Assembly: GCA_002917075.1 (NCBI GenBank)
Contig: NTMA01000121.1
Span: 1 to 64,000 of the forward strand
Direction of reading: 5' to 3'
Source: Hawksworthiomyces lignivorus
Taxonomy: Eukaryota; Ascomycota; Sordariomycetes; Ophiostomatales; Ophiostomataceae
DNA length: 64,000 nucleotides
Part shown: piece by piece, positions 13,147-23,100 of the stretch
How positions within the stretch are numbered: position 1 is the first letter of the stretch
Layout: each line of letters opens with the position of its first letter
Program-made: the position numbers and the translations under genes
The notes under the pieces: model-generated
Database searches by the model: none
Told to the model about the DNA's origin: nothing
What the model saw: the letters and a program-made list of their open reading frames with translations, nothing else

Positions 13147-13534
13147 TATGACGACGTTGCCTCGCTCGTGAGGTGTGACAAGGGCTCGTACTGTGCAAAG
13201 CAAATTTCGCGGGACGAGGGGCAGTTGATAGAAAGAAAGCCGTACTGAGATCTAAGCTCCCCCGAGAAGCGAAAAAGCGGGGCATCTCGAGCAGATGCCT
13301 AGCGCACCAATTGATGGCCGACCGTCCAAAATGCGGAGCACTAAACTTTTCTGCCCTTGGCGGTGCGAAACTGATCTTATCTCCAGTGCGCCACTCTCAG
13401 ACCACGAATATCGAGCTTTGTTTTCTTCAATTACAGGCGCTCTTTCTCTCGTTATTCTCGACTTTCCGTCTGACCCCCGCATCCTCAATTATAAAGGTGC
13501 TGAGAAGATCACCTAAGACTGAGAACGCGCTACA
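13147..13534. promoter_or_regulatory. Bidirectional promoter region PFD2 / CMC2
   Basis: The 388 bp between two divergent start codons must contain the promoters and 5' UTRs of both genes. No clear TATA box is visible on either side. Co-regulation of the two genes is inference from spacing only. Confidence 0.5.
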
Positions 13535-13860
13535 ATGCATCCTCACCTTGACAACCCGGACAACGCAGGTATGGAGAAGAAAGAAACGCTGAGTTAGACT
13601 CGGAAATCCGACTTGAACTGGGATGGCTAACGCGAGGATTGTGTCGCGTAGGTTGTGCAGAGGTAATGGCAGCTTTACACGAGTGCCATGCCAAAGGCTT
13701 CTTGTGGAAGTCTCTCGGCATGTGCAACGAGGCGAAGACGGCACTGAATCAGTGCCTCAAGGCTGAGCGAGCGAAGCGGGTGACTGCCAACCGGACGGCG
13801 GCCCAAGAGAAGCGAGACAAGGTCCGCGCGATGTGGAAAGACATTGACGAGAACTCATAA
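13535..13860 (+). CDS. CMC2: COX assembly mitochondrial protein 2 (twin CX9C)
   Basis: Small intermembrane-space protein of the twin-CX9C class, imported and oxidised by the Mia40 relay; Cmc2 is needed for cytochrome c oxidase assembly in yeast. Two exons: 13535-13568 and 13652-13860, with an 83-bp intron (GTATGG...GTAG), 80 residues. The cysteines fall exactly as two CX9C motifs, C13/C23 and C36/C46, forming the expected helical hairpin. The start 'MHPHL' matches the 'MHP' start of Cmc2 proteins, and a charged C-terminal helix ('EKRDKVRAMWKDIDE') follows. It is too short and too cleanly spliced to be accidental. Another CMC-like twin-CX9C protein is the only realistic alternative name. Confidence 0.88.
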
Positions 13861-14356
13861 TGGGTGCGGCGCAACCAGCCCAGCAAAGTACGGTGATCGC
13901 AGACGACTCACGGAGGCGCTTCGGTTGACCGCAACAAACTGAACTATCCCAACACCACTCTGGCGCAATGCCGTGTACAAAACGAAGGCGTGTATGATAC
14001 TCTTGATGATTCCATGATAAAAATAGAAGGAGTGGAGAGTGCGGGCTTGTGAATGGGAACTTGGGTAGCCGACCAGGATGACCCAGAGAGCAGCCGGAAG
14101 CCGAGCAGCATACAGGACACCAAAAGTTTGGGATTTCCTTAATTCAATTAGAAAAGTTGAGAAGAGGCCTTTCTTTGGTCCTACTGCAAGTCTGAAGAGG
14201 GGAGATTTTTGAGCGAAACACGCGGCATCTAGGGATAGGAATCTAGGCCGGAAAGAAATAATACACTTCGCCGCTTCCAAAGCGCTGACTTTTGCCTCCT
14301 TCGCATCTTTTGATTTTTTTTTGTTACTCTTCTAACGCCACTCCTAACCTATCGTT
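13861..14356. other. Convergent intergenic region CMC2 / TMEM14
   Basis: The 496 bp between two convergent stop codons contain the 3' UTRs of both genes. The frame at 13855-14280 (-) has no family resemblance and overlaps the CMC2 stop. Confidence 0.6.
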
Positions 14357-14923
14357 CTACTGCTTGCGAAAGTATGCACTGCCGAACTTGAGGAGACCAT
14401 ACGTCGCCAGCAAACTCAGCACAACCGGCACCGGCTTGCGCAGGCGGATGGCGCGCGGGATGGATGCGCCACCCAGTACGACCGACGCGAGGAGGCTCAG
14501 CTCTACGCCATAAGGCTGGCGGTTCTGCTGGCGATAACCACCCAGGCCATCTGTGACAGTTAGTCGATTGAGAAGGGGGAAAAAAAAAAAACCACAAGAC
14601 AGCACACAGCATTCGCATCCTTCGTTAGCATCCTCATTCTCACGTACACAGAACGCCAACGGCCACGCCGGCCACGACTGAAGGAACCGAGCCTGTTCTC
14701 GCAAAGCCAATGACGCCGCCTGTGGCGGTCAGTGCGGCCAGGATATACGATTGGAACTCCAGAGACTAGGAGCGAACGATGCAGTTAGCAAAAGTGCTGT
14801 GGTATGCCAGTGCGAAAGAGGCAGGTTGCAGCGTAGCCAACAAGCTTTGGCCTTTGAAGCGATGGAGCCGAGTCATGCTCGAAATAGGGGGGTTTGCAAA
14901 AGAACATAACTTAGGCTCACCAT
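14357..14923 (-). CDS. TMEM14 / UPF0136 family membrane protein
   Basis: Small integral membrane protein of the TMEM14 family; animal members sit in the inner mitochondrial membrane and TMEM14C is linked to porphyrin transport. The role in fungi is not settled. Three exons: 14923-14921, 14765-14648 and 14550-14357, 104 residues. The first coding exon is only the ATG, followed directly by GTGAGC; phase 0 then joins 'SLEFQSYILAALTATGGVIG'. The core shows glycine-rich hydrophobic segments, 'FARTGSVPSVVAGVAVGVLY', a 'YGVELSLLASVVLGG' segment, and the family-typical 'KPVPVVLSLLA'. The last residues are basic ('YFRKQ'). It is convergent with CMC2. Identity is well supported by length, helix pattern and the G/P motifs. 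Confidence 0.85.
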
Positions 14924-17900
14924 TGTTTTAGTGTTTTGGGAAGAATTGATTCCACTTAGCAAGCTTTTAGACGGTATGGAATGGCACGTTTGCTGTCAGT
15001 CGCGATGTCGGTATGTGGAGAGGGAAAGGTGAGGGGAGGCTGTTGTTTGGTAGCTCAAGACAGCCAATGGTTTCAGCGGCACGCGGAGGTCGAAACACCG
15101 TTGCCGGTCCTGCCGGGATCTATGGAGTATTTCGCCATTGGCAGGCTGCGAAGACGGCTACCTCGATTACATAACAAAAAGGAGCCGATTCATTGGCTGG
15201 GAAGCATACTGCATTTGAGCATCTTACATGCCTCTGCTAGACACTTTCCTTGCTTTTTCGTTGTGGAGTAGTAATTAATCAGTGGATATTTTGTTTCAAC
15301 AAAGGAAATGCGCTTTTGCGGATGCATTAAGAAACCACGCAATTTGCTGAATGTTTATCGGCGCGTTTGCATGGTCCATCATCACCAGAGGAATGCGCTG
15401 TTTGTGGGAGTCACTTTAAGCATACCCGCCCTGGCATGAAGGAAGAGAGTTTTGGGTAATACTTCCTCCCCAGCTTATTGGCCTGCTGCCATGCTGTGCC
15501 CAATTGCTGACCCACCCAGGACTCTGTGGCTGTGTCGAAGCTGAGCTCTTCAGCGTGGCAGGACAAACAGGACTACTTTCCCCCGTGGACCTCCGCCGCG
15601 CATATGTAAAATACAGGGAGACAGGCAAAACCACAAACTGGCTTCCGCTTTCTCCACCAGGAGTCAATGTGGCAGCAGCTCCAAGATCCGCTGCAAAGCT
15701 TGGTGACTAAAGACCATGCTCCGCACTCGGTGAGTGGGTAAGGAAGGCGGTGGCGTGCGCAAACAACGGTCGGCTCTGGAGCTTTCTCATCTAGAAGCTT
15801 TCACTGTGGTCGGTCTGCCGAGTTGCTAGAAACATATGTCGGTGGGCTTGACTCGTTGCATGCAGTAGTGCGCCAGAAAGAGAGCGGGTACTGGTACGAT
15901 ACAGCAGATCGGCAGGGTGAGATGGCACTACGGCAACATTAAGTTTAATACCAGTGACAACTTTGTAATCGGGCAGCTTGTTTCACAGAGTTTCACAGAG
16001 ATGCATCAGGCCGCACTCAGTAGAAAGCATACACATAGACTAAGATACCAAGCAATGACACGAAGACATTAACAAGACCACATACAGCGGGAGGACAGAA
16101 GGAAGTCGATAAGAACAGTAATACCGAAGAAGAGACGAAGATGTTTGCGGCGATGGAGAGGGTCTCGTTACTCGGGGGAATCTAGTTCGCACCCTGCAGA
16201 AACGAGCTGCCTGAGCAAAATCATTTATTGTCTTGTTGACCCTTTTTCCGATGCACCGTCGCAAGCACATACCATGAACTGAGCGATATCTCAAATGCCA
16301 GTTTCCTTTTTGAGAATCTTGTTCGAGTTCTTTAGGATCTGCTTGCAATATGCGCTTGTCGTCGCGAGTGATCCGATGTACCTCGAAACGGGACAACAGC
16401 GGAGCATCGAGCAGAAAATATGCCTTGGTGAGGGTCATGGGCGGAGAGGAACGGCGCGTGGGGCTGAGCCCTGGCTTCCTTACTAAGTGAGAAAAGGGAT
16501 ATTAGTTTGCTGTGCTAATGAACTTGTCTGATTATTTTCTTAGATTGAGCCTAGCCAGCCGCAAAAACGCCTCGTACATGCTGCAACTAAAACGTCCCGA
16601 ACCTGTCTATCTCTTAGTTTTGCATTCCTCGTAGTGAGCCGCAGCCCCTGCGCCAGCCCTCCCCCCCCCCAAAGCTCACCACCATCGTTCACACAGTGCG
16701 TCGCCTTTTTTCTTCTCTTTGTCTTCTTTTCAGTTACTCTTTTGGGACATGGGATCGTAATATCGAAAACAATGATTCCCCCCCCCCCTTGATCTGTCTC
16801 TCCGTTCTGGAATATCTCCCCTCCGGCACCTTTTGATGAGCAAGGCGTCTTTTTTTGATGTCCACTTTTACCCTTGAGAATGCCTTGCCTGGCCTTGTCG
16901 AGACTGGTCTTCTTCCATCTGCTTTTTTCTTTCCCAGGTACAGTGATACCGAGCCTTCCATCGAAGGACCGAAACGGAACGACTATTCCATGCTGGCCAC
17001 GTTTGGTTTCGTATTAGCCGTCTCATCGCCAAAAGGCCAGCATGCCGTCATAATTAACCAGCAACTCTGGGGAGCCAGACATGGTTCCACACTAGCATGT
17101 GGTGCCTCGTATCGTAGCGTATTACATTCGCGAGGCCAGCCTTTCCCACTCACCTTGCCTGCCCATTGTCCGTTTGGGACTGTCTTACCATTCCGCACCC
17201 CCACCACACGCATACAGATCCTCATTCTGCATCTTTGCCTGCTTCCACTATCCCCCTCGCAACCCCGTGTCTCTAGCAATGCCTCCTAGTTGGCTTGCAC
17301 GCGGTGTTAATCAGCAAAGTTACAGCGCCTCGTCCACTGCCTTCTCATTGCAAGCTGCTCTGCCACCCTCGATAGCTTCGTTTTCAACTCTAGTGTCCTC
17401 CGATCGACTATCGGACCAACGTTTCGTCCTCTCTATAACAAACTACCAATAGGCGCCGCGATCGGCAGACCTACCCGACCACCCTTTGCTTGCTTCTTTT
17501 TGTTTCTTTTGTTTCTCCTCTTTCAGATATGTAGACACTAAGTATGACCGGATGTAAAGCTTCGCCGTCCCACTTTCCTCGTGCATTCCCAAAAGCAGAT
17601 TGTCTCCACAAAGCTGGCGCATGCTAGAACTGTTGGACAGAGGATGGTCCAACTGTCCGGTCGCATTTGGCTATCTGAGACGGGGGCCAGAGTAGAGCAG
17701 ACCAAAAGAGAAGAGCGCTTCATTGCGAATAAGCGCTGCAACCCGCTCTAAGACGAATCGGTGCATCGTTTCAATATTGGCGCGTGGTTCCCTTTCTTTC
17801 CGTAGCCGACAGGAGAGCGAGAGGGAGACACGCCTTTTTTTCAGCTGAACCACCCAGAAGCAATTTTCTACTCATTTCGTTCGCTCCTTTTTTTGCCTTC

Positions 17901-18621
17901 ACGCCGGCTCCCTGTATTATTCTTTTCTGTGTTTTTGTCTCCCTTCCGATTTAGACTCGCTTGTCTCAGTTTGACAATACTCTTTATACCGGGCCCTTTC
18001 TCGTCCACAATCACCTTCTTCTTTTCCTCAGCTGGGACGGCCTGCATTTATCGAACCTATCAGCTATTCTTCCCTCTTGTTAATTAAGGTTCGAGTTCCC
18101 GGCGCGCATTTGCCCGCTGTCAAAAAAAAAAGAGAGAATTGAGCAAGCAGTGTGCTTGGCTGTCCCCGCCTTCGCCTTAGCCGCAGTCCCCATTGTAACG
18201 CCCAAGTGGCACCCCCCCTTCTATTTTCTCTACTTACATCTGTATGCCTATTTACACCCTCTTCGTCCGTCCTCTCTCGTTCGAACCCAAAGGAAACGCT
18301 GCCAGACCAGGGTAGTCTGATCCTGGTGTCCCCTCCGTCAAAAAAAAAAGCCCACCGTCGCGTACCAGCAACTCGAGGTTGCTTCTTCTTGATCAAAAAA
18401 CGGGGCTTTGGCTTGGATCCCCTCCTCCTTCTCTGTCTTCTACGCTCGTTCCGTTTCTTCATTTTCTTCATCTTCTTGCCTCTCGCTTGCTTGCTGTCTC
18501 TCGCTGCTCCTCCGGCAGCTCTTCCAGCTTGAGCAATATATACAAGGCGGCCGTCCGCCTCAGGCCCTCGCGTCTCTCCTGCTTGTCCTCTCTCCTCTCC
18601 CCCTTCTCTGCTTCTCTCACC
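14924..18621. other. 3.7-kb divergent intergenic region, long leader of the zinc-finger gene
   Basis: The left part should carry the TMEM14 promoter. From about 17.88 kb to the zinc-finger start the + strand is strongly pyrimidine-rich, as in many filamentous-fungal promoters and leaders. Many short ATG frames occur but none resembles a protein. An 11-bp direct repeat (TTTCACAGAG-like) lies near 15980-16000. No tRNA was found. Confidence 0.45.
18537..18544 (+). promoter_or_regulatory. Possible TATA box of the zinc-finger gene
   Basis: TATATACA lies about 78 bp upstream of the chosen ATG, at the end of the long pyrimidine tract. Position and sequence suit a core promoter, but no transcript start is known. 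Confidence 0.3.
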
Positions 18622-21600
18622 ATGTCTTCCATTCCCTTCCCAGACTTCCCCACTCAGTTGGATGACAGCATCGACGGCAACGACAGCCAGCTGCCCAGCA
18701 CCCCCACCGGCGCGAGCCTGTTCTTCTCGCAGCCTCCTCCAGATACATCATCCATGCTGCACCACGCTGCCTCCTCCCCATCCTTGCACAACGTCAACAC
18801 GCCAGCCGAGTCCATAGTGAGCATCCACTACCAGTCCAGCGACGCCAGCGAGTTTGACGTAGGCAACGGCGACGACAGTTACTTCAACGCCGTCTTTGAT
18901 ACTGCCGGTGGTAACGAGCCGTCCTTTCTGAACGACGACATAACATCGGCATTCCTCCCTCTTGGTGTTACTGCCCCCTTAGTGCCAGTAGCTGCTCACA
19001 CATTCACAACGCCGGAGCCCGTATTCAACAGCGCCAAGGCATATCCTATTAGCCCAGACCAGACACCATCCCTCAACGCAACTTCCTCGCCTGATAACGC
19101 TGCTTTCGTCGGTGCACAAAAGTACGTGGCCAGGAACATTGCCGCAGTCGGGGGATTTGACGGCTCCATCTCTCCGCAGCAGCTCACAAAAGTGCCTGCG
19201 ACTACAGCTTCGCTGCCGCAGTTGCATGCGCTTGCTCCAAGCGACGTCGCGACGGAGCTGACTCCAGACACAACCAGCAGCGGCGGCAGCCTAACAAATA
19301 ACGATCGCGGCAGCCTTTCCACTGAGGAAGGCCCCGCAGCGTCAACAGCACAGCCCATGTCGAGCCAGAACCCACACGTCACCGTCTCGCTTTGGGGCAG
19401 AGACGCAGCTGTCCACGGAGAGAGCTACGCTGTCGACCGTGATATCAAAGTCGAGCACAGCGACGGTGGCATGTCCGCGTCGGCACTCCACAGTGCCCGA
19501 CGAGGTATTGATCCGTCAAGCCGGACCTCTGCAGAGATCCCAACCAGCGTCAACGAGGATGCTGAGAAGCGTGAAGTTCAGAAACAGAGCGTCGCGATCA
19601 GCGAGTGGCTTGACTCTGCCGCCAGCGAAGACCCCGAAGTTCCGCCCCCTGTGCGCCGGGATACTAATTTTGAAGGCGTTTCTGATCGCGAGATCGACCT
19701 TGGTGGCGACACGCAAAATGTCCACGAAAATGGCCGCATCTACTACACCGAAACTGGCGGCCCCATAACCGAGACGGATTATGAACTCATGCTAAAGAAC
19801 AGAACTTGGGAGGATCGCCCTGCTATCTTACCCATCTACAATGGGCCTGCTCGCCACCAGCCAGAGTCGTCACAGGCCGCTATTGAGCGATTTGAGCGTA
19901 TGTATCACGACAACGCGTCAATCGTGTCGCGAGCTGCTACCTGGGGTACTCGTCGACGGAGTCTTCCAAGCATTGCAGACATTGAAGGAATCACAGGCGG
20001 CAATTTTCTGAAAAAACTTTCCATTCGCGGTGATACACGTCGCCCCAGCATCTTGGGAAGAGGTCTGCGCAACATTGGCCAGCAGCTGAAGCGGTCGCGG
20101 GGTGTCCAGGACGACGACTCTGCCTCCTACATGGAGGATCCCAGCAGCGATGACGGCCCTGGAGATGCCAGAAGGGACAGCACCAAGAGCACGAACACTC
20201 TTGGACTCCCCTCGCGGACCCCGAGCTGGGGCAAGACCAAGCAGCCAATGCCGAGCATCAACACTGCCCTAATCTCAATGGGAAGCAACATGGCATCCAT
20301 CGGTGCCACGCACACCCGCAATGGATCCGTCAGCAGGCCGCATGTCGGCTCGATCAGCTTGAGCCCGCCTCTGACGTCACCAAAGAGCCCGCTCCTGAAG
20401 GTCAGCAACACACTACGGCGCCCACGGAGCAAGTCAGACACCAAAGGAACAATGGAGTCTTCACACCCGAATCTCATGCAAATGTTAATGAAGACGGGGG
20501 GCCCGCCAGTAGCATCCTTGGCCACTGCCAATGCCACGCCTGCTTTCCAAGGACCGACGTCCGTCCCGACCACATCTGCCGTAGCGGTCTCCGCACCTGC
20601 GCCCGCTCCTATTCAGATTCCAGCTGCTACTAGGGTCTCTGTGGTTGATCCAGATGAGGATGACGACGATGAAGATGAGGGGAACGAAGATGGAGACCTG
20701 AAATCCGAATCTGACGAGCTCATCGACAAGATCACACCGGATTTCAATGGTTTCCGTGACCTGGTAGTGGGTCTCAACCCTATGTTGGCAGGGATGAATG
20801 CGTATCTCGCGGATCGCATCGCACATCAGCAGATCGTTCGGTACAAGAGTTTGCTGAATACCAAAGTCAAGCATATGGGCCAAGTGAAAAGCCAAACTTG
20901 CCCTAGCGGACAAATGTGCATTGGCCAAGGCGGTGCTGCTGTTCTGTACAACAGCCAAGGTGAACCACGCAGTCTGGACCCGCTGTCAAGCGCATATGAG
21001 GTCTCAGATGTCGATGATATCTCGTCTCCTCTCGATGGTGTGATCAGCGCTGATAGCTTTCCAAAACATATCCCCTTGCCTCCAACAAGCACACTACCGG
21101 CCGAGTTTGAGTGCCAGCTATGTTTCCAGAACAAGCGGTTCCAAAAACCCTCCGACTGGACAAAACATGTGCACGAGGATGTGCAGCCGTTCACATGTAC
21201 GTGGGAGCGATGCCGCGAGCCCAAGATCTTCAAGAGAAAGGCAGACTGGGTACGGCACGAAAATGAGGGCCATCGTCATCTGGAATGGTGGACCTGTGAT
21301 GTTGACGAATGCCGCCACGTCTGCTATCGGCGGGACAATTTCTTGCAGCATCTTGTCCGCGAACACAAGTTCAGCGAGCCCAAGCACAAAACGAAGGCAG
21401 CCATCAAGCGGGCAGGCGCCAACGACCCGACGTGGCAGCGTGTAGAACAATGCCACTTTGAGACGCAGGCCCGGCCGATGGACGAACCCTGCCGGTTCTG
21501 CGGCAGGTCGTTTCCCACCTGGAAGAAGCTGACTGTTCATTTGGCCAAGCACATGGAGCACATCAGCCTGCCCATCCTCCGTCTCGTCGAGAAGAAGGAG

Positions 21601-22266
21601 GTCGAAGCAGACACTCTCATCAGCCCAGTTCAGGACCCGCCGCCGCGCACTTTTGCTCCTACGCTGACATTCTCTGCCGGCCCGACAGAGATGCACCATG
21701 GCGTCTTCAGCGGCCTGCAACAAAACATCATGGTACCTACCCAGGGCCCAGGAGCCACTCTCCACCACCATCATGGCCTTGGCCAGGCGGTTGGATTCGC
21801 TTCAGCAGGTACTCATGATCCCAGCGGCTACATGTACCCACCGGTTACGCAGGTTCAGTACTCGCAGACTTACTACGACCAACAGCAGTTCGCGCCAACA
21901 GCTGGACTTCCGCCTCACATGCAAAGCTTAGACGCAGCTACGTTGGAGATGGCCCCGGTGGGGCCGGGCTTTGTAGGTCCCCAGTCATACCCCAACCACC
22001 TCCCCGTCACAACCGGAAGTTATCTGGACGCCGCAACGAACCAGTACATTACGGAGTCCCCGGGCATCGGTGCGTCATCGTTTGCATCTCTCTCAGCGGC
22101 GAATGCGCTTGGGTTGCAGACACCGCTAGCTGGTGGCCAGCTGCCCTATGATTCGTCGGTTGATCCGTCCGTTGGAAGCGGCGGCGAGCAATTTACACCT
22201 CACGGTTCCGTGTCGCCATTCGGCCATTCACCACATCAGTCTCAAGGACAATTTTATGGGCCATAG
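18622..22266 (+). CDS. C2H2 zinc-finger protein, probable transcription regulator
   Basis: Intronless, 1,214 residues. The ATG at 18622 has good context (TCACC before it) and the protein begins 'MSSIPFPDFPTQLDD'; the frame is open back to 18379 but without another ATG. Residues 1-700 are Ser/Thr/Pro-rich and probably disordered. An acidic stretch (about 676-690, 'DPDEDDDDEDEGNED') precedes a conserved block beginning 'ELIDKITPDFNGFRDLVVGL'. Four C2H2-like fingers cluster at about 830-980: 'CQLC...H.H', 'CTWERC...H....H', 'CDVDEC...HLVREH' and 'CRFC...HLAKH'. The Cx4C spacing of fingers 2 and 3 is of the Gli/Zic kind. The C-terminus is Gln/Gly/His-rich, like an activation domain. It looks like a conserved Pezizomycotina regulator, but I cannot give it a gene name. 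Target genes are unknown. Confidence 0.88.
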   Translation: MSSIPFPDFPTQLDDSIDGNDSQLPSTPTGASLFFSQPPPDTSSMLHHAASSPSLHNVNTPAESIVSIHYQSSDASEFDVGNGDDSYFNAVFDTAGGNEPSFLNDDITSAFLPLGVTAPLVPVAAHTFTTPEPVFNSAKAYPISPDQTPSLNATSSPDNAAFVGAQKYVARNIAAVGGFDGSISPQQLTKVPATTASLPQLHALAPSDVATELTPDTTSSGGSLTNNDRGSLSTEEGPAASTAQPMSSQNPHVTVSLWGRDAAVHGESYAVDRDIKVEHSDGGMSASALHSARRGIDPSSRTSAEIPTSVNEDAEKREVQKQSVAISEWLDSAASEDPEVPPPVRRDTNFEGVSDREIDLGGDTQNVHENGRIYYTETGGPITETDYELMLKNRTWEDRPAILPIYNGPARHQPESSQAAIERFERMYHDNASIVSRAATWGTRRRSLPSIADIEGITGGNFLKKLSIRGDTRRPSILGRGLRNIGQQLKRSRGVQDDDSASYMEDPSSDDGPGDARRDSTKSTNTLGLPSRTPSWGKTKQPMPSINTALISMGSNMASIGATHTRNGSVSRPHVGSISLSPPLTSPKSPLLKVSNTLRRPRSKSDTKGTMESSHPNLMQMLMKTGGPPVASLATANATPAFQGPTSVPTTSAVAVSAPAPAPIQIPAATRVSVVDPDEDDDDEDEGNEDGDLKSESDELIDKITPDFNGFRDLVVGLNPMLAGMNAYLADRIAHQQIVRYKSLLNTKVKHMGQVKSQTCPSGQMCIGQGGAAVLYNSQGEPRSLDPLSSAYEVSDVDDISSPLDGVISADSFPKHIPLPPTSTLPAEFECQLCFQNKRFQKPSDWTKHVHEDVQPFTCTWERCREPKIFKRKADWVRHENEGHRHLEWWTCDVDECRHVCYRRDNFLQHLVREHKFSEPKHKTKAAIKRAGANDPTWQRVEQCHFETQARPMDEPCRFCGRSFPTWKKLTVHLAKHMEHISLPILRLVEKKEVEADTLISPVQDPPPRTFAPTLTFSAGPTEMHHGVFSGLQQNIMVPTQGPGATLHHHHGLGQAVGFASAGTHDPSGYMYPPVTQVQYSQTYYDQQQFAPTAGLPPHMQSLDAATLEMAPVGPGFVGPQSYPNHLPVTTGSYLDAATNQYITESPGIGASSFASLSAANALGLQTPLAGGQLPYDSSVDPSVGSGGEQFTPHGSVSPFGHSPHQSQGQFYGP

Positions 22267-22883
22267 GGGGTATGCGAGACTGAATTTCTTGCGATTCCTT
22301 TTCTTTTCTTCTGTTTTATATTGATATTTTATACCACGGCCTTGAAGTTTTCATTTTCTACTTGTCTAGTTACTTGCGGTGACTGGAGTTTCTGGTCATG
22401 AGATGGTTATGATTAATACGAAAGGAACGCGTTTTTGTCTTGTCTTATTTTCTTGCAATATAAAAAGCTCTTTTTGAGTGGGGACAAGAGGCTGTCCATA
22501 TTTCTTTGCTATATTTCTATCACGTTCATCATAGACTTTTGGATATTATCTCATGAAATACCAATTTTTCTTAAGCAATGCCCCTTTTATCCTTTCCCTT
22601 TGCGTATTGGGTAGCTGATAGATGAACAGCCCGTGTTCGTCGAAGGCACCCTGGCCCCAAAGGTTTATGCAACAACGGCCAATGCCAGCGCCTATCTGTG
22701 GGACTCCAGTTCATCACAGCTTTCTCATACCATACTAGGATGATCGTATTAGAGTGCTTTAAATTTTGCCAACAAATCGACCCCAGGGGACCCTTGGTTG
22801 CTCATGCTGATAAAATTGCTCAGATCGGGGAGGCTATAGGCCTTCTCTCAAAATATGACGTATCCAATGCTAGAATGACAAAC

Positions 22884-22884
<1 letters not shown>

Positions 22885-22928
<44 letters not shown>
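22885..22928 (+). repeat. Homopolymer A44
   Basis: Forty-four consecutive A residues, by far the longest homopolymer in the window, 72 bp from the 3' end of the tRNA gene. It could be a slippage-prone tract or the tail of an old retro-inserted sequence; no coding remnant is visible upstream of it. The exact length may be affected by sequencing. Confidence 0.85.
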
Positions 22929-22932
<4 letters not shown>

Positions 22933-22984
22933 CTGAAAGATATCAAGCGAAATGAATGCTCATCAAGAATTGGCGGAAATAGGC

Positions 22985-22992
22985 AAAAAAAA
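22985..22992 (-). terminator. RNA polymerase III terminator of tRNA-Met
   Basis: Eight consecutive T on the minus strand begin 8 bp after the tRNA discriminator side, the usual place and length of a Pol III stop signal. It supports transcription of the tRNA-like gene. Confidence 0.65.
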
Positions 22993-23000
22993 CAGAATCT

Positions 23001-23100
23001 GGGATCGGTGAGGCTCGATCACGACCTTAGGATATAGGTAGGTTTATCCAGATCTTCAACTGTATGAGACCTACACGCTAGCCAACTGCGCCACGATCCC
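23001..23100 (-). tRNA. tRNA-Met (CAT), elongator type, with intron and shortened T-arm
   Basis: On the minus strand the 7-bp acceptor stem GGGATCG/CGATCCC pairs perfectly. It is followed by TG, a D-arm GCGC...GCGT, an anticodon stem TAGGT, loop CTCATA, then about 29 nt of intron after position 37, and the 3' half TCCTA AGGTC. The anticodon is CAT, and the body matches elongator tRNA-Met rather than initiator. The T-arm reads GTGATCGAGCCTCAC; the usual GTGAGTTCGAGCCTCAC is two bases longer, so the T-loop and B-box are damaged. The gene may be a decayed copy or contain a sequencing deletion. The Pol III terminator is intact. The intron ends are approximate. Confidence 0.7.

Noticed and set aside
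18080..18110. GGTTCGAGTTCCC, similar to a tRNA T-arm
   Set aside because: No D-arm, anticodon arm or acceptor stem is found upstream; it lies in the pyrimidine-rich leader of the zinc-finger gene.
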